Shown here one piece after another: positions 29,243-38,203 of a DNA stretch of 64,000 nt. Source of the stretch: Paucibacter_B soli (lineage in GTDB: Bacteria; Pseudomonadota; Gammaproteobacteria; Burkholderiales; Burkholderiaceae_C); NCBI RefSeq assembly GCF_037482845.1, contig NZ_JBBHJW010000010.1, positions 186,001 to 250,000 of the forward strand, read 5' to 3'. Both the position numbers and the translations under genes were made by a program. Position 1 is the stretch's first letter; every line of letters starts with the position of its first letter. The notes under the pieces were generated by a model. It did no database searches, had not been told where the DNA came from, and saw only the letters and a program-made list of their open reading frames with translations.

Positions 29243-29272
29243 AGCCCCCCATGATCGCGGGGGGGCTTCTCC
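29243..29272 (+). terminator. rho-independent terminator after the fumarase gene
   Basis: AGCCCCCC / GGGGGGCT stem (29243-29250 and 29260-29267) followed by TCT. It is 31 bases after the stop. The rest of the gap to 29405 shows nothing else. Confidence 0.75.
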
Positions 29273-29405
29273 TACTCTAGGGGGATGGGCTTGGCAAGCC
29301 CCTAGAAGCGAAGATCCATCCCATGGATGCGGCGACACCAACCATGAGCCCAAGCGGCCAGCGCCAGCATCCACGACGAATCGCAACAGTCGAGGGATGT
29401 GAGGG

Positions 29406-29588
29406 ATGTGGATTTCAGCCTACTGGTATGAGAAGTTGCCGGCGCTGTATGCCGGCGCGGGCGCGGCCTGCTGGGCCTTGTTCGGGCTCAATGGGCCGGG
29501 CGCCCTGAGCGGCGCGCTGTTGCTGGGCGCTGCCGGGCTGACCTGGCATTGGCGGCGCAGCTACCGCGCCGGTCAACTGGCGCTCTGA
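29406..29588 (+). CDS. possible small membrane protein
   Basis: 60 residues with two hydrophobic segments (LPALYAGAGAACWALFGL and ALSGALLLGAAGLTWHW) and a basic end. GAGGG lies just before ATG 29406 with tight spacing. It overlaps the MscS gene end by 16 bases on the opposite strand. It resembles small conserved membrane proteins of Burkholderiales but no family was recognised; it may be spurious. Confidence 0.5.
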   Translation: MWISAYWYEKLPALYAGAGAACWALFGLNGPGALSGALLLGAAGLTWHWRRSYRAGQLAL

Positions 29589-30871
29589 GCCGCGCTCTGA
29601 GTGGCAGGCGGCTGGACCTGATGCACAACCCGCTGGGGGTAGGGAATCTCTACCCCCAGCGCATTCAGGCAGCGCAGTATGGCCAGATTCACATCGGAGC
29701 GCACGCCGCCCTGCCCGTTCTCGGGATCGGCAATCCAGAACATCACGCTCAGCTCCAGCCCGTCGGCGGCAAAGTTGCTGAGGTGCACCGCCGGCCCGGG
29801 CTGCGTCAACACGCGCGGCACCTTGCCCACCACCTCGGCCAGCTGCGCCATCACCGCCGCGACGTCGCAACCATAGGCCACCTGCACGGTGGTGCCGAGC
29901 AGCACCTGCGGGTCGGCCAGCGATGAGTTCTCCACCCGCTGCGTGATCAGGGTCTCGTTGGGGATGATGGCCTCGCGGCCGTTGAGCGCGCGTATCACCG
30001 TGTAGCGGGTCTTGATGTCGCTGATGCGGCCCTCGAAGTTGTCCACCTTGACCATGTCGCCGATGCGCAGCGAGCGCTCGGCCAGGATCACGAAACCCGA
30101 CACATAGTTGGCGGCCAGCTTCTGCAGGCCGAAGCCTATGCCCACGCCCAAGGCACCGCCCAGCACGCCCAGGGCGGTGAGGTCGATGCCGGCGGCGGTC
30201 AACGCCACCAGCAGGCCGATGAACATCAGCAGCGCGCGCGTCAGGTTGGCGGCGATCTTGCGCATCGACAGGTCGACGCTGGTGTTGCGCAAGAGGCGCT
30301 GCTCGATGGCCGAGGAGATCCACAGCGCCAGCACCAGCACAAAGGCCGCGGTGAGGCCGCCCTCGATCATGGCGCGCAGCGAAACCTGGGTGGCGCCGAC
30401 CTTCCAGCGCACATCGTCCAGCTCGTCCATCACCATCGGCAGCACGCCGACGATCCACAGGATCGAGCCGCCCCAGGCCAGCCAGGAAACGCTGCGCTCG
30501 AGCAGCCGGATCCAGCCCGAGCCGGGCAAGGCGGCGCGCAGCACGCGCGCGATCAGGCGAATCACCACCAGCGAGGTCAGCACCGGGATGATGAGCTTGA
30601 ACACCGCCAGCTTCAGGCCTAACAGCGGGATGGCGCGTCGCGCGCCCAGGGCCAGCAAGAGCGCCAGCACCGGGAACAGCACGCCGTCCACCACATGACT
30701 GCCCAGCAGCACCGAGCGGGCGCGCTGCTGCACGCGCTGTTTGAGGCGCCAGACGATCAGCCAGGCCAGGCCCATGCAGGCCAGCAACAGGCCCAGTTCG
30801 GCAAGTGCGGAGGGGCTGAGCAGCGAGGCCAGCAGGGCCTGCAGCTCTTCAAAACTGAAGGTCTGATTCAA
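29573..30871 (-). CDS. mechanosensitive ion channel protein, MscS family
   Basis: About 432 residues if translation starts at TTG 30871 (there is no ATG in frame between there and the gene upstream; the frame runs further but into the preceding gene). Several membrane segments precede the pore helix and MscS beta domain: GGALGVGIGFGLQKLAANYVSG, GDMVKVDNFEGRISDIKTRYTVIRA and IPNETLITQRVENSS. It releases solutes on membrane tension. It lies 16 bases after the HDAC-like gene. The start codon is uncertain. Confidence 0.9.
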   Translation of the reverse strand: MNQTFSFEELQALLASLLSPSALAELGLLLACMGLAWLIVWRLKQRVQQRARSVLLGSHVVDGVLFPVLALLLALGARRAIPLLGLKLAVFKLIIPVLTSLVVIRLIARVLRAALPGSGWIRLLERSVSWLAWGGSILWIVGVLPMVMDELDDVRWKVGATQVSLRAMIEGGLTAAFVLVLALWISSAIEQRLLRNTSVDLSMRKIAANLTRALLMFIGLLVALTAAGIDLTALGVLGGALGVGIGFGLQKLAANYVSGFVILAERSLRIGDMVKVDNFEGRISDIKTRYTVIRALNGREAIIPNETLITQRVENSSLADPQVLLGTTVQVAYGCDVAAVMAQLAEVVGKVPRVLTQPGPAVHLSNFAADGLELSVMFWIADPENGQGGVRSDVNLAILRCLNALGVEIPYPQRVVHQVQPPATQSAAQSAS

Positions 30872-30887
30872 TTCGTCGACTCGGAGT

Positions 30888-31823
30888 TCAGACGCCAGCC
30901 AGCACCCGCAAATGGACGCCGACGCTGCGCGCCAGGGCCCCGAGATGGTAGCCGCCCTCCAGCACCGAGACGATGCGGCCCTGGGCATGGCGCTCGGCCA
31001 TGTCCTTCACCCGCATGGTGATCCATTCGTAATCGGCCTCCACCAGGCCAAGCTGGCCGAGATCGTCCTCGCGGTGCGCATCGAAGCCGGCCGAGATGAA
31101 GATCATCTCGGGCCGGAAACGCTCCAGCGCCGGCATCCACTGGGCCTCTATCATTTCGCGCACCTCGGCGCCGCGCGTATAGGGTGGGATGGGCAGGTTG
31201 ACCATGTTCTCGCCCTTGGGAACCGCCCCCGAGAAGGGATAGAGCGGATGCTGGAAGATGCTCACCATCAGCACGCGTTCGTCGCCGGCCAGGATGTCCT
31301 CGGTGCCGTTGCCATGGTGGACGTCGAAGTCCACCACCGCCACGCGCTTGAGGCCGCGCACATCCAGCGCATGGCGCGCCGCGATCGCCACATTGTTGAA
31401 GAAACAAAAACCCATGCTCTGGTCGCGCGTGGCATGGTGGCCGGGCGGGCGCACCGCGCAAAACGCGTTCTCGGCCTGGCGGTCTAGCACCAGATCGGTG
31501 GCGCGCACGGCGGCGCCGGCGGCGCGCAGCGCCGCGGCCCAGGTATAGGGGTTGGCGATGGTGTCGGGGTCGACGGCGCGCGTCTCGCCACTGGCGGCCA
31601 GGGTCTCCAGCGTGTCGCGGAGCTCCGCCACATAACCATGGGTGTGCGCGAGCTCCACATCGCTGATGCGCGCCTGCGGTGCGTCGTGCCTGGCCAGGGC
31701 CACGTCAAGGCCGTGGGCGATCAGCCAGTCCTCGATCGCGTCCAGGCGCTGCGGGCATTCCGGGTGGCCGGCGCCCATGTCGTGACGGCGGCAATCAGGG
31801 TGGCTGAGATAGGCGGTGGACAT
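30888..31823 (-). CDS. histone-deacetylase-like amidohydrolase
   Basis: 311 residues. The zinc-site and catalytic motifs of the arginase/deacetylase fold are intact: AVRPPGHHATRD, VVDFDVHHGNGTEDIL, FISAGFDAHRED and VLEGGYHLGAL. Bacterial members act on acetylpolyamines, acetoin or acetylated proteins; the substrate here cannot be told. Divergent from the MoxR operon by 47 bases. Confidence 0.93.
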   Translation of the reverse strand: MSTAYLSHPDCRRHDMGAGHPECPQRLDAIEDWLIAHGLDVALARHDAPQARISDVELAHTHGYVAELRDTLETLAASGETRAVDPDTIANPYTWAAALRAAGAAVRATDLVLDRQAENAFCAVRPPGHHATRDQSMGFCFFNNVAIAARHALDVRGLKRVAVVDFDVHHGNGTEDILAGDERVLMVSIFQHPLYPFSGAVPKGENMVNLPIPPYTRGAEVREMIEAQWMPALERFRPEMIFISAGFDAHREDDLGQLGLVEADYEWITMRVKDMAERHAQGRIVSVLEGGYHLGALARSVGVHLRVLAGV

Positions 31824-31870
31824 GCGGGCGAAAACCTCGTACTTCTGAGTTTTGGGTTAAGGTGCGCCGC

Positions 31871-32815
31871 ATGACGCAACGAGACTCGCAGTCCGCGCTG
31901 GCGCACCAACTCCAGGCATTGCAGCACCAGATTAGCACGATCATCAAAGGCAAATCGGCGCAGGTGGCCGACTGCGTGGCCTGTTTGATTGCCGGTGGAC
32001 ATTTGTTGATCGAGGACATGCCGGGGGTGGGCAAAACCACGCTGGCGCATACGCTGGCGCGCTCGATGGGCCTGCAGTTCTCGCGCGTGCAGTTCACCGC
32101 CGACCTGATGCCCTCCGACCTGCTGGGCGTGAGCATTTACGAAAAGGAAAACGGCGGTCAATTCCGCTTCCATCCCGGTCCGGTATTCGCACAGGTCTTG
32201 CTGGCCGACGAGATCAACCGCGCCGGCCCGAAGACGCAGAGCGCGCTGCTGGAGGCGATGGAGGAGTTCCAGGTCAGCGCCGACGGCACCAGCCATGCCC
32301 TGCCCCAACCCTTCTTCGTGATCGCCACACAGAACCCCAGCGAGCAGCTGGGCACCTACCCGCTGCCCGAATCGCAGCTGGACCGCTTCCTGATGTGCAT
32401 CAGCCTGGGCTACCCCGACCGCGCCTCGGAGCGCGAACTGCTGCAGGGCCAGGACAGCCGCGCCGCGATCCGCGCGCTGCAAGCGGTGATGACGCCGGCC
32501 CAGGTGCTGGCGGCACAGCAGGCGGTGCTGCAGGTGCATGCCGCCGATGCGCTGCTGGACTATCTGCAGGCCCTGCTCGCCGCCACCCGGTCCGGCCAAT
32601 GGTTCACCGAGGGCCTGAGCCCGCGCGCCGGCCTGGCGGTGCTGCGCGCCGCGCGCGCCAAGGCCTTGCTGAGCGGGCGCGACTATGTCTCGCCCGAGGA
32701 CGTGCAGGCGATCCTGCCGCAGACCATCGCGCACCGCCTCACGCCGCGCGCCAGCAGCGGGCGCGGCGCGCGCGAGCAGGTGCGCGCCATGATCGAAGCG
32801 CTGCCCATCCCCTGA
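31871..32815 (+). CDS. MoxR-type AAA ATPase
   Basis: 314 residues from ATG 31871 (a GTG three codons earlier is possible). Walker A is EDMPGVGKTTLA, Walker B LLADEINRAGPKTQSALLEAMEE, with sensor residues in IATQNPSEQLGTYPLPESQLDRF. MoxR ATPases act as chaperones for neighbouring enzymes. It opens a four-gene envelope operon; seven bases separate it from the DUF58 gene. Confidence 0.93.
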   Translation: MTQRDSQSALAHQLQALQHQISTIIKGKSAQVADCVACLIAGGHLLIEDMPGVGKTTLAHTLARSMGLQFSRVQFTADLMPSDLLGVSIYEKENGGQFRFHPGPVFAQVLLADEINRAGPKTQSALLEAMEEFQVSADGTSHALPQPFFVIATQNPSEQLGTYPLPESQLDRFLMCISLGYPDRASERELLQGQDSRAAIRALQAVMTPAQVLAAQQAVLQVHAADALLDYLQALLAATRSGQWFTEGLSPRAGLAVLRAARAKALLSGRDYVSPEDVQAILPQTIAHRLTPRASSGRGAREQVRAMIEALPIP

Positions 32816-32822
32816 CGGTGCC

Positions 32823-33803
32823 ATGCTGAGCAAGCCGCGCCAGCGCTTCCAGGCCTGGTGGTCGCTGCGCCACCCGCCCAGCGACACCCATCTGATGGTC
32901 CAGCGCAATATCTACATCCTGCCCAGCCGCCCGGGCCTGTTCTTCTGCGCCACCCTGCTGCTGCTCTTGCTGGCCTCCATCAACGAGCAGCTCAGCCTGG
33001 GCTATCTGCTGACCTTTTTGCTCACCGGCGCGGGCTTTGTCTCGATGCATGTGACGCATGCGAATCTGCGCGGCCTAAGCCTTGACCTGCGCGCCCCCGC
33101 GCCGCTGTTCGCTGGCGCCGAGGCCGGCCTGCAGATCCGCCTGCACAACGCCGGCGCGGCGCGCTACGGCATCGGGCTGCGCGCCGCCGAGCAGCGCGCC
33201 GAACAGCGCGCCTGGACCGACGTGCCCGCGCAGGGCCACAGCCAGCTGCAGCTGCGCCTGCCGATGCCGCGGCGCGGCCTGCATGCGCTGCCCACGCTGC
33301 GCATCGAGACGCGCTTCCCCTTCGGCCTGTTCGGCGCCTGGAGCGTGTGGCGGCCGGCCAGCCAGGTCTGGGTCTACCCCGCGCCCGAGCAGCCCTGCCC
33401 GCCGCTGCCGGCCGGCAGTGGTGCGGCGGACCCGCAGCGCGCCATGCCGCTCGCGCCCCTGCCCGGGCAGGACCTGGACGAGGTGCGCGGCTACCGCCGC
33501 GGCGACTCGCCGCGCCAGATTCTCTGGAAGAAGGCCGCCCAGGCCGGTGACGCCGATGCCCAGCTCTGGGTGCGCGACACGCGCAGCCCGCGCGGCCACG
33601 AGCTCTGGCTGGAGCTGGGCCAGACCCAGGGCCTGGCCTGGGAGGCGCGGCTGTCGCGCCTGTGCGCCTGGGTGCTGCGCGCCGACGCGCTAGCCCTGCC
33701 CTATGGCCTGCGCCTGGGCGGCGAGACCCTCGGGCCCGCCAGCGGAGCAGCGCACCGCCAGGCCTGCCTGGAACTGCTGGCGCGCGCCAAGGAGCGCGCA
33801 TGA
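32823..33803 (+). CDS. DUF58 domain protein (vWA-like)
   Basis: 326 residues. Two membrane segments (LFFCATLLLLLLASINEQLSL and following) precede the DUF58 hallmark DEVRGYRRGDSPRQILWKKAA (about 218-238). DUF58 proteins work with MoxR ATPases, probably in assembly of surface or transglutaminase complexes. Its stop overlaps the next start (ATGA), so translation is coupled. Confidence 0.9.
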   Translation: MLSKPRQRFQAWWSLRHPPSDTHLMVQRNIYILPSRPGLFFCATLLLLLLASINEQLSLGYLLTFLLTGAGFVSMHVTHANLRGLSLDLRAPAPLFAGAEAGLQIRLHNAGAARYGIGLRAAEQRAEQRAWTDVPAQGHSQLQLRLPMPRRGLHALPTLRIETRFPFGLFGAWSVWRPASQVWVYPAPEQPCPPLPAGSGAADPQRAMPLAPLPGQDLDEVRGYRRGDSPRQILWKKAAQAGDADAQLWVRDTRSPRGHELWLELGQTQGLAWEARLSRLCAWVLRADALALPYGLRLGGETLGPASGAAHRQACLELLARAKERA

Positions 33804-35872
33804 AGCCGCTGCCGCGCGAGGCGCGCGACACCCTCTTCCTGCTGGCGGTGATCGCCGCGGCGGTGGCGCCGCATGCCGAGCATCTGCCGTTGTGGAGCAG
33901 CGCCATCACCGCCCTGGTGCTGCTGTGGCGCGGCCTGCTGGCCTGGCGCAGCGCGGCGCTGCCGGGGCGCTGGACGCTGCTGGCGGCGCTGCTGCTGGTG
34001 ATGGGCCTGACCCTGCTGACGCACCACCGGCTGGTGGGCCGCGAACCCGGGCTGACCATGCTGGTGATGCTGATGGCGCTCAAGACCATGGAGCTGCGCG
34101 CGCGCCGCGATGCCTTCGTGGTGTTCTTCCTCGGCTTCTTCCTTGTGCTGACGCAGTTCCTCTACTCGCAGTCCCTGCTCACCGCGCTGTGGACCCTGGC
34201 CACCGTCTGGGGCCTGCTGGCCGCGCTGATCCTGGCGCAGATGCCGGTGGGCCAACCGCACCTGCGCCTGGCGGCGCGCCACGCCGCGCGCAACACCTTG
34301 TGGGGCCTGCCCCTGATGGTGGCGCTGTACCTGCTGTTCCCGCGCATCGCGCCGCTCTGGGGCGTGCCCAGCGAAGCCACCGGCCGCACCGGCCTGTCCA
34401 ACCAGATGGAGTTCGGCGGCGTGGCCGAGCTGGCCAACGACGACAGCATCGCGCTGCGGCTGCGCTTCGAGCCCGGCGCAGCACTGCCACCGCCCTGGGC
34501 GCTGTACTTTCGCGGCCCGGTGCTGACGCAGTTCGACGGCCGGACCTGGCGCGCGCGCCCGGCCGGCGATGCATTCAGCCAGTTAGGCCGAAGCAGCGTC
34601 GCCCAGCCCGAGGTGGCCGGCCCGCGCCTGCGCTACGAGCTCACGCTGGAGCCGCTGCGGCTGGCGGTGGTGCCGCTGCTGGAGATGAGCCCCGAAGCGC
34701 CGGGCAGCGAGCTGCAGGCGGGCGAGCTGAGCCTGCGGCGCGGCCCGGAGCTGCAATGGCAGGCGCCGCGCCCCATCACCGAACGCCTGCGCCTGCAGGC
34801 CAGCGCCTACCTGGACTACCGCGTCGGCCCGCTGCAAGCCGACCTGGGCCTGCAGCCCTACTTGGAACTGCCGCCCGGCCACAACCCGCGCAGCCTTGGC
34901 TGGGCCAGCGAGCTGCGCCGCCAGCCGCGCTTCGCCGGCCTGGACCCGGCCCGCCTGCCCGTTGCCCTGGCGGATGCGGTGCTGGCCCATGTACGCAGCG
35001 AGGAGTACATCTACACACTCGCGCCGGGCCGCTACGGCGAGACCAGCCCGCACCTGGTGGACGAGTTCTGGTTCGACCGGCGCCTGGGTTTTTGCGAGCA
35101 TTTCGCCTCCGCCTTTGTGGTGCTGATGCGGGCCATGGGCGTGCCGGCGCGGGTCGTGACCGGCTTCCAGGGCGCCGACGCCGAGCTGCAGGACGGCTAT
35201 CTGGTGGTGCGCAACAGCCAGGCCCATGCCTGGGCCGAATACTGGGTGGCCGGCCGCGGCTGGTTGCGCGCCGACCCCACCGCCGCGGTGGCGCCCGAGC
35301 GCATCCGCGGCGGCCAGGCGCTGCGCCCGGCGCCGGGGCCGCTGGCCGGCGCGCTCGGCCAGGTCAACCCCGCCCTCTGGCTGCAGATGCGGCGCGCCTG
35401 GGAAACCGTCAACAACCGCTGGCAGCAGGCCGTGCTGGGCTATGCGCGCAGCGACCAGTTCGACCTGCTCAAGCGCCTGGGTTGGAGCGCGCCCGACTGG
35501 AGCGCCCTGGGCCAGCTCAGCGCCGGCCTGATCGCACTGGCCGCCGCGGCCGGGGGGCTGTGGGCCAGCTGGCAGGCGCGCCCGCACGACGCCTGGTCGC
35601 GCCAGCGCCAATGGCTGATGCAGCAACTCGCGCGCCTGGGCATTGCCGCCCAGACCCACCAGGGCCTGCGCCAATGGGCCGAGCTGCTGAGGGCCAGGCA
35701 TGGCAGTGCGGCCGCGCCCCTGGCCGAGCTGCTGCTGGAGCTGGAGCGCAGCCGCTATGCGGCGGGCAGCGCCCAGGCCGGCGCGCTGGCGCGCCGCCAA
35801 TGGCAGCGAGAATTCGCCCGCGCGGCGGCACCGCTGCGCCGCCAACTTCGCCAGCATCCGAACCGAAAGTAG
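33800..35872 (+). CDS. transglutaminase-domain membrane protein (TgpA type)
   Basis: 690 residues from ATG 33800. The N-terminal six or so membrane segments are followed by an extracytoplasmic transglutaminase domain: catalytic Cys in DRRLGFCEHFASAFVVLMRAMGVPARVV, His in RNSQAHAWAEYWV and Asp in GWLRADPTAAV. A further membrane segment (AGLIALAAAAGGLWASW) and a C-terminal cytoplasmic part follow. It lies in the MoxR-DUF58-TgpA operon and probably acts at the cell envelope. Protein or peptide substrate unknown. Confidence 0.92.
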   Translation: MKPLPREARDTLFLLAVIAAAVAPHAEHLPLWSSAITALVLLWRGLLAWRSAALPGRWTLLAALLLVMGLTLLTHHRLVGREPGLTMLVMLMALKTMELRARRDAFVVFFLGFFLVLTQFLYSQSLLTALWTLATVWGLLAALILAQMPVGQPHLRLAARHAARNTLWGLPLMVALYLLFPRIAPLWGVPSEATGRTGLSNQMEFGGVAELANDDSIALRLRFEPGAALPPPWALYFRGPVLTQFDGRTWRARPAGDAFSQLGRSSVAQPEVAGPRLRYELTLEPLRLAVVPLLEMSPEAPGSELQAGELSLRRGPELQWQAPRPITERLRLQASAYLDYRVGPLQADLGLQPYLELPPGHNPRSLGWASELRRQPRFAGLDPARLPVALADAVLAHVRSEEYIYTLAPGRYGETSPHLVDEFWFDRRLGFCEHFASAFVVLMRAMGVPARVVTGFQGADAELQDGYLVVRNSQAHAWAEYWVAGRGWLRADPTAAVAPERIRGGQALRPAPGPLAGALGQVNPALWLQMRRAWETVNNRWQQAVLGYARSDQFDLLKRLGWSAPDWSALGQLSAGLIALAAAAGGLWASWQARPHDAWSRQRQWLMQQLARLGIAAQTHQGLRQWAELLRARHGSAAAPLAELLLELERSRYAAGSAQAGALARRQWQREFARAAAPLRRQLRQHPNRK

Positions 35873-35879
35873 CCTCGCC

Positions 35880-36992
35880 TTGCGCCCACGCCTTGCACTT
35901 TTTTCCTCCCTTCTGCTCGCCACCTGCCTGACTGCCCAAGCGGCCCAGGCCAAGCCGGTGCGCAAGCATGCCGCCAAACATGCCAAAGCCGCCGCACCGC
36001 AAGCCTATGGCGAGCGCGCCGATGTGATGCGCTTTGCCGAGCAGCATGCGCAAGAGCTGGGTTACGAGCCCGCCGCGCTGCGCCGCCTGCTGGCCCAGGC
36101 GCAGCGCCAGCCCCGCGTGCAGCAGCTCATCATGCCGCCGCCGGTGGGCACGGCCAAGGACTGGGCGGCCTACCGCGCCCGCTTCGTCGAGCCGCGTCGC
36201 CTGGCCGCCGGCCTGGCCTTCTGGCAGCAGCATGAGGCGGCCCTGGCGCGCGCCGAGGAGCGCTATGGCGTGCCGGCCGAGATCGTCGCCGGCATCATCG
36301 GCGTGGAGACCTTTTACGGCCAGATCATGGGCGGCTTTCGCGTCATCGACGCGCTCGCCACCCTGAGCTTCGATTTCCCGCCCGGCCGCAAGGACCGCAG
36401 CGAATTCTTCCGCGAGGAACTGCGGCAGTTCCTGCTGCTGTGCCAGCGCGAGGGCCTGGACCCGCTGGGCGTGAAGGGCTCCTATGCCGGCGCGCTGGGC
36501 TATGGCCAGTTCATGCCCGGCAGCTGGAACCGCCATGCGGTGGACTTCGATGCCAGCGGCCACATCGACCTGATCGCCAGCCCCGAGGACGCGATCGGCT
36601 CGGTGGCCAACTTCCTCGCCAATCACGGCTGGCAGCGCGGTTTGACTACGCATTTCGAGATCGCGCTGCCGGTCGACACCGCGGCGCGCGCCACCCTGCT
36701 GGCGCCCGACATCAAGCCCAGCTTCACGGCCGCGCAACTGGCCGAACAGGGTGCCCGCCTGGCCGAGGCCGGCCAGGCCCATGCCGGCCTGCTGGCGGTG
36801 ATCGAGCTGCAGAACGGCGACGCGGCGCCCAGCTATGTGGCCGGCAGCGAGAATTTTTATGCCCTGACGCGCTACAACTGGTCCAGCTACTACGCGATGG
36901 CGGTGATCGAGCTGGGGCGCACGCTGGCGGCCTGGCGGGCGGCGGGCGCGCCAGTAACACATTCGCCTATCACATCAGGAGCGGCAGAATGA
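35880..36992 (+). CDS. mltB: lytic murein transglycosylase, MltB-like
   Basis: 370 residues if started at TTG 35880, seven bases after the transglutaminase stop; this start gives a signal peptide (LRPRLALFSSLLLATCLTAQAAQA), while no ATG or GTG does. It cuts the peptidoglycan MurNAc-GlcNAc link with a 1,6-anhydro product. The catalytic Glu is in GVPAEIVAGIIGVETFYGQ, with family blocks SYAGALGYGQFMPGSWNRH and SSYYAMAVIELG. No lipobox Cys was seen, so it is probably soluble in the periplasm. The last gene of the envelope operon. Confidence 0.88.
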   Translation: MRPRLALFSSLLLATCLTAQAAQAKPVRKHAAKHAKAAAPQAYGERADVMRFAEQHAQELGYEPAALRRLLAQAQRQPRVQQLIMPPPVGTAKDWAAYRARFVEPRRLAAGLAFWQQHEAALARAEERYGVPAEIVAGIIGVETFYGQIMGGFRVIDALATLSFDFPPGRKDRSEFFREELRQFLLLCQREGLDPLGVKGSYAGALGYGQFMPGSWNRHAVDFDASGHIDLIASPEDAIGSVANFLANHGWQRGLTTHFEIALPVDTAARATLLAPDIKPSFTAAQLAEQGARLAEAGQAHAGLLAVIELQNGDAAPSYVAGSENFYALTRYNWSSYYAMAVIELGRTLAAWRAAGAPVTHSPITSGAAE

Positions 36993-37027
36993 GCTTCATG
37001 CTGCACCGCCTCGGCGACGCATCCGGG

Positions 37028-37451
37028 TCACGCCGCTCGGTGCAGCCACCTTGCGCGCACCATGTCGTAAGCCCAGTTGTAGACCACAGCGTAGGGCATG
37101 AAGAACAGCAAGATCACCGCGTCCAGCAAGAAGACATGCCAGTAGCTGATGTGCAGCCACCACGTGGCCAGCGTGACCGCGGCGATGGTGAGGCCGCCCT
37201 CGAAGGCGGCCGCGTGGGCGATGCGCACCCACCAGGTCTTCTCCTGTCGCCAGCGGGCAAGCAGCCGGTCCTGCGCGCGTGACAAGCATGTTCCAGCACA
37301 CCGCGATCACCGAGATGGCGATATTGAGCGCGCCCATGCGCTCGATAGGTTGCTGCATCAGCCAGGCAAAGAGCGGCGCGCAGATCAGCACCGCCACGGC
37401 AACATAGCTGACGGAGTGAAAGATGTGCTCGGCGACAGACTTGTCGCCTGA
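37028..37451 (-). pseudogene. frameshifted PACE-family efflux transporter
   Basis: The N-terminal half (HIFHSVSYVAVAVLICAP, LFAWLMQQPIERMGA, ISVIAVCWNML) and the C-terminal half (DRLLARWRQEKTWWVRIAHA, AAFEGGLTIAAVTLATWW, AYDMVRARWLHRAA) are both typical of small four-helix PACE (bacterial transmembrane pair) pumps, but lie in different frames. The shift occurs near 37286 where CWNML runs into GTCACGCGC. No ATG sits at the expected start either; the reading continues as SGDKSVAEH. Function is probably lost. Sequencing error would also explain a single shift but not the missing start. Confidence 0.75.
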
Positions 37452-37476
37452 GAATTCAGCAGAGCTCTTTGACCCG

Positions 37477-37638
37477 TCAACCCAGTAGTTTGTCGGTAAA
37501 GGCGCCGGGGAAACCGGCCATGAACCGGCGTCCGCGCGCGTCGGGGCGCCCCTGGTACGGTCGAAGCATGGTCATGACCACCGCGCCGATGTTGACCACC
37601 AGTCCGCAGGCCCCGTGCGATTCAAGTTGCCGCAGTAG
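37477..37638 (-). other. orphan coding remnant in frame with the immunity-gene stop
   Basis: 54 open codons directly after the TAA of the upstream hypothetical gene (37639), in the same frame, ending TGA at 37477. It reads LVVNIGAVVMTMLRPYQGRP and ends MAGFPGAFTDKLLG, a plausible protein tail with no start codon of its own at the upstream side. It is probably the remnant of a deleted gene, or a junction left by recombination. No family was recognised. Confidence 0.35.
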
Positions 37639-38199
37639 TTATGTGGGCGATTTCAGAGGCCTAATGGCGTGCTCAAAACATTCTCTTGCTACCGAGACAA
37701 GCGCTGTGCCTTGAATCATCACACTGTATGGTTCGCTCCCGGGCGACTGGTAGTAGTCAACGAGGATTGCGCCCTGCGGGTACTCCAGGTATAGGATTGG
37801 CGAATCATTGGCTGCTTCTGCAATCAAAAGCAGTGAACACAACGGCACGTCAATGACACTGCTCAGTCCGAAGTATCGTTTGTCGTGGAAGCCAAGTCGC
37901 CCACGAACCGCCCTAAGTCGCAGTGCGAGGCACTCCAACAGCTGTTTAGCTTTTGCACGCCCTACATAGGCAAGTGCCAGTCCTGGAGCGTCCTCCACTT
38001 TGACGGGCCATTCGAAACAGCTTGGTGTTGCCGCGTTGTGGTCAAAGGCATCCACGGATAGTTCTGTCCCTGTTGCCTTGCTTACTATCGCCGCAAGTTC
38101 AGGCCCGTAACGCGAGCGCATGTCCTGCAGGGTTGCTGCTTCCAGTAGGTGGGTTCTTCTTTTACGCAGCATCTCGCGACTGTGCTTTTCCGCTGGCAT
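37639..38199 (-). CDS. hypothetical protein, probable immunity partner of the RHS protein
   Basis: 186 residues from ATG 38199, with CAGGAG upstream; only four bases separate the RHS stop (38204) from this start. The translation shows no signal peptide or membrane segment. Residues include a hydrophobic core (SLLLIAEAANDSPILYLEYPQGAILVDYY). No family was recognised. Base composition appears less GC-rich than the operon genes. Its position right behind a toxin-like RHS tip is the standard place for an immunity gene; the function is inferred from this only. Confidence 0.65.
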   Translation of the reverse strand: MPAEKHSREMLRKRRTHLLEAATLQDMRSRYGPELAAIVSKATGTELSVDAFDHNAATPSCFEWPVKVEDAPGLALAYVGRAKAKQLLECLALRLRAVRGRLGFHDKRYFGLSSVIDVPLCSLLLIAEAANDSPILYLEYPQGAILVDYYQSPGSEPYSVMIQGTALVSVARECFEHAIRPLKSPT

Positions 38200-38203
38200 C
38201 GAA

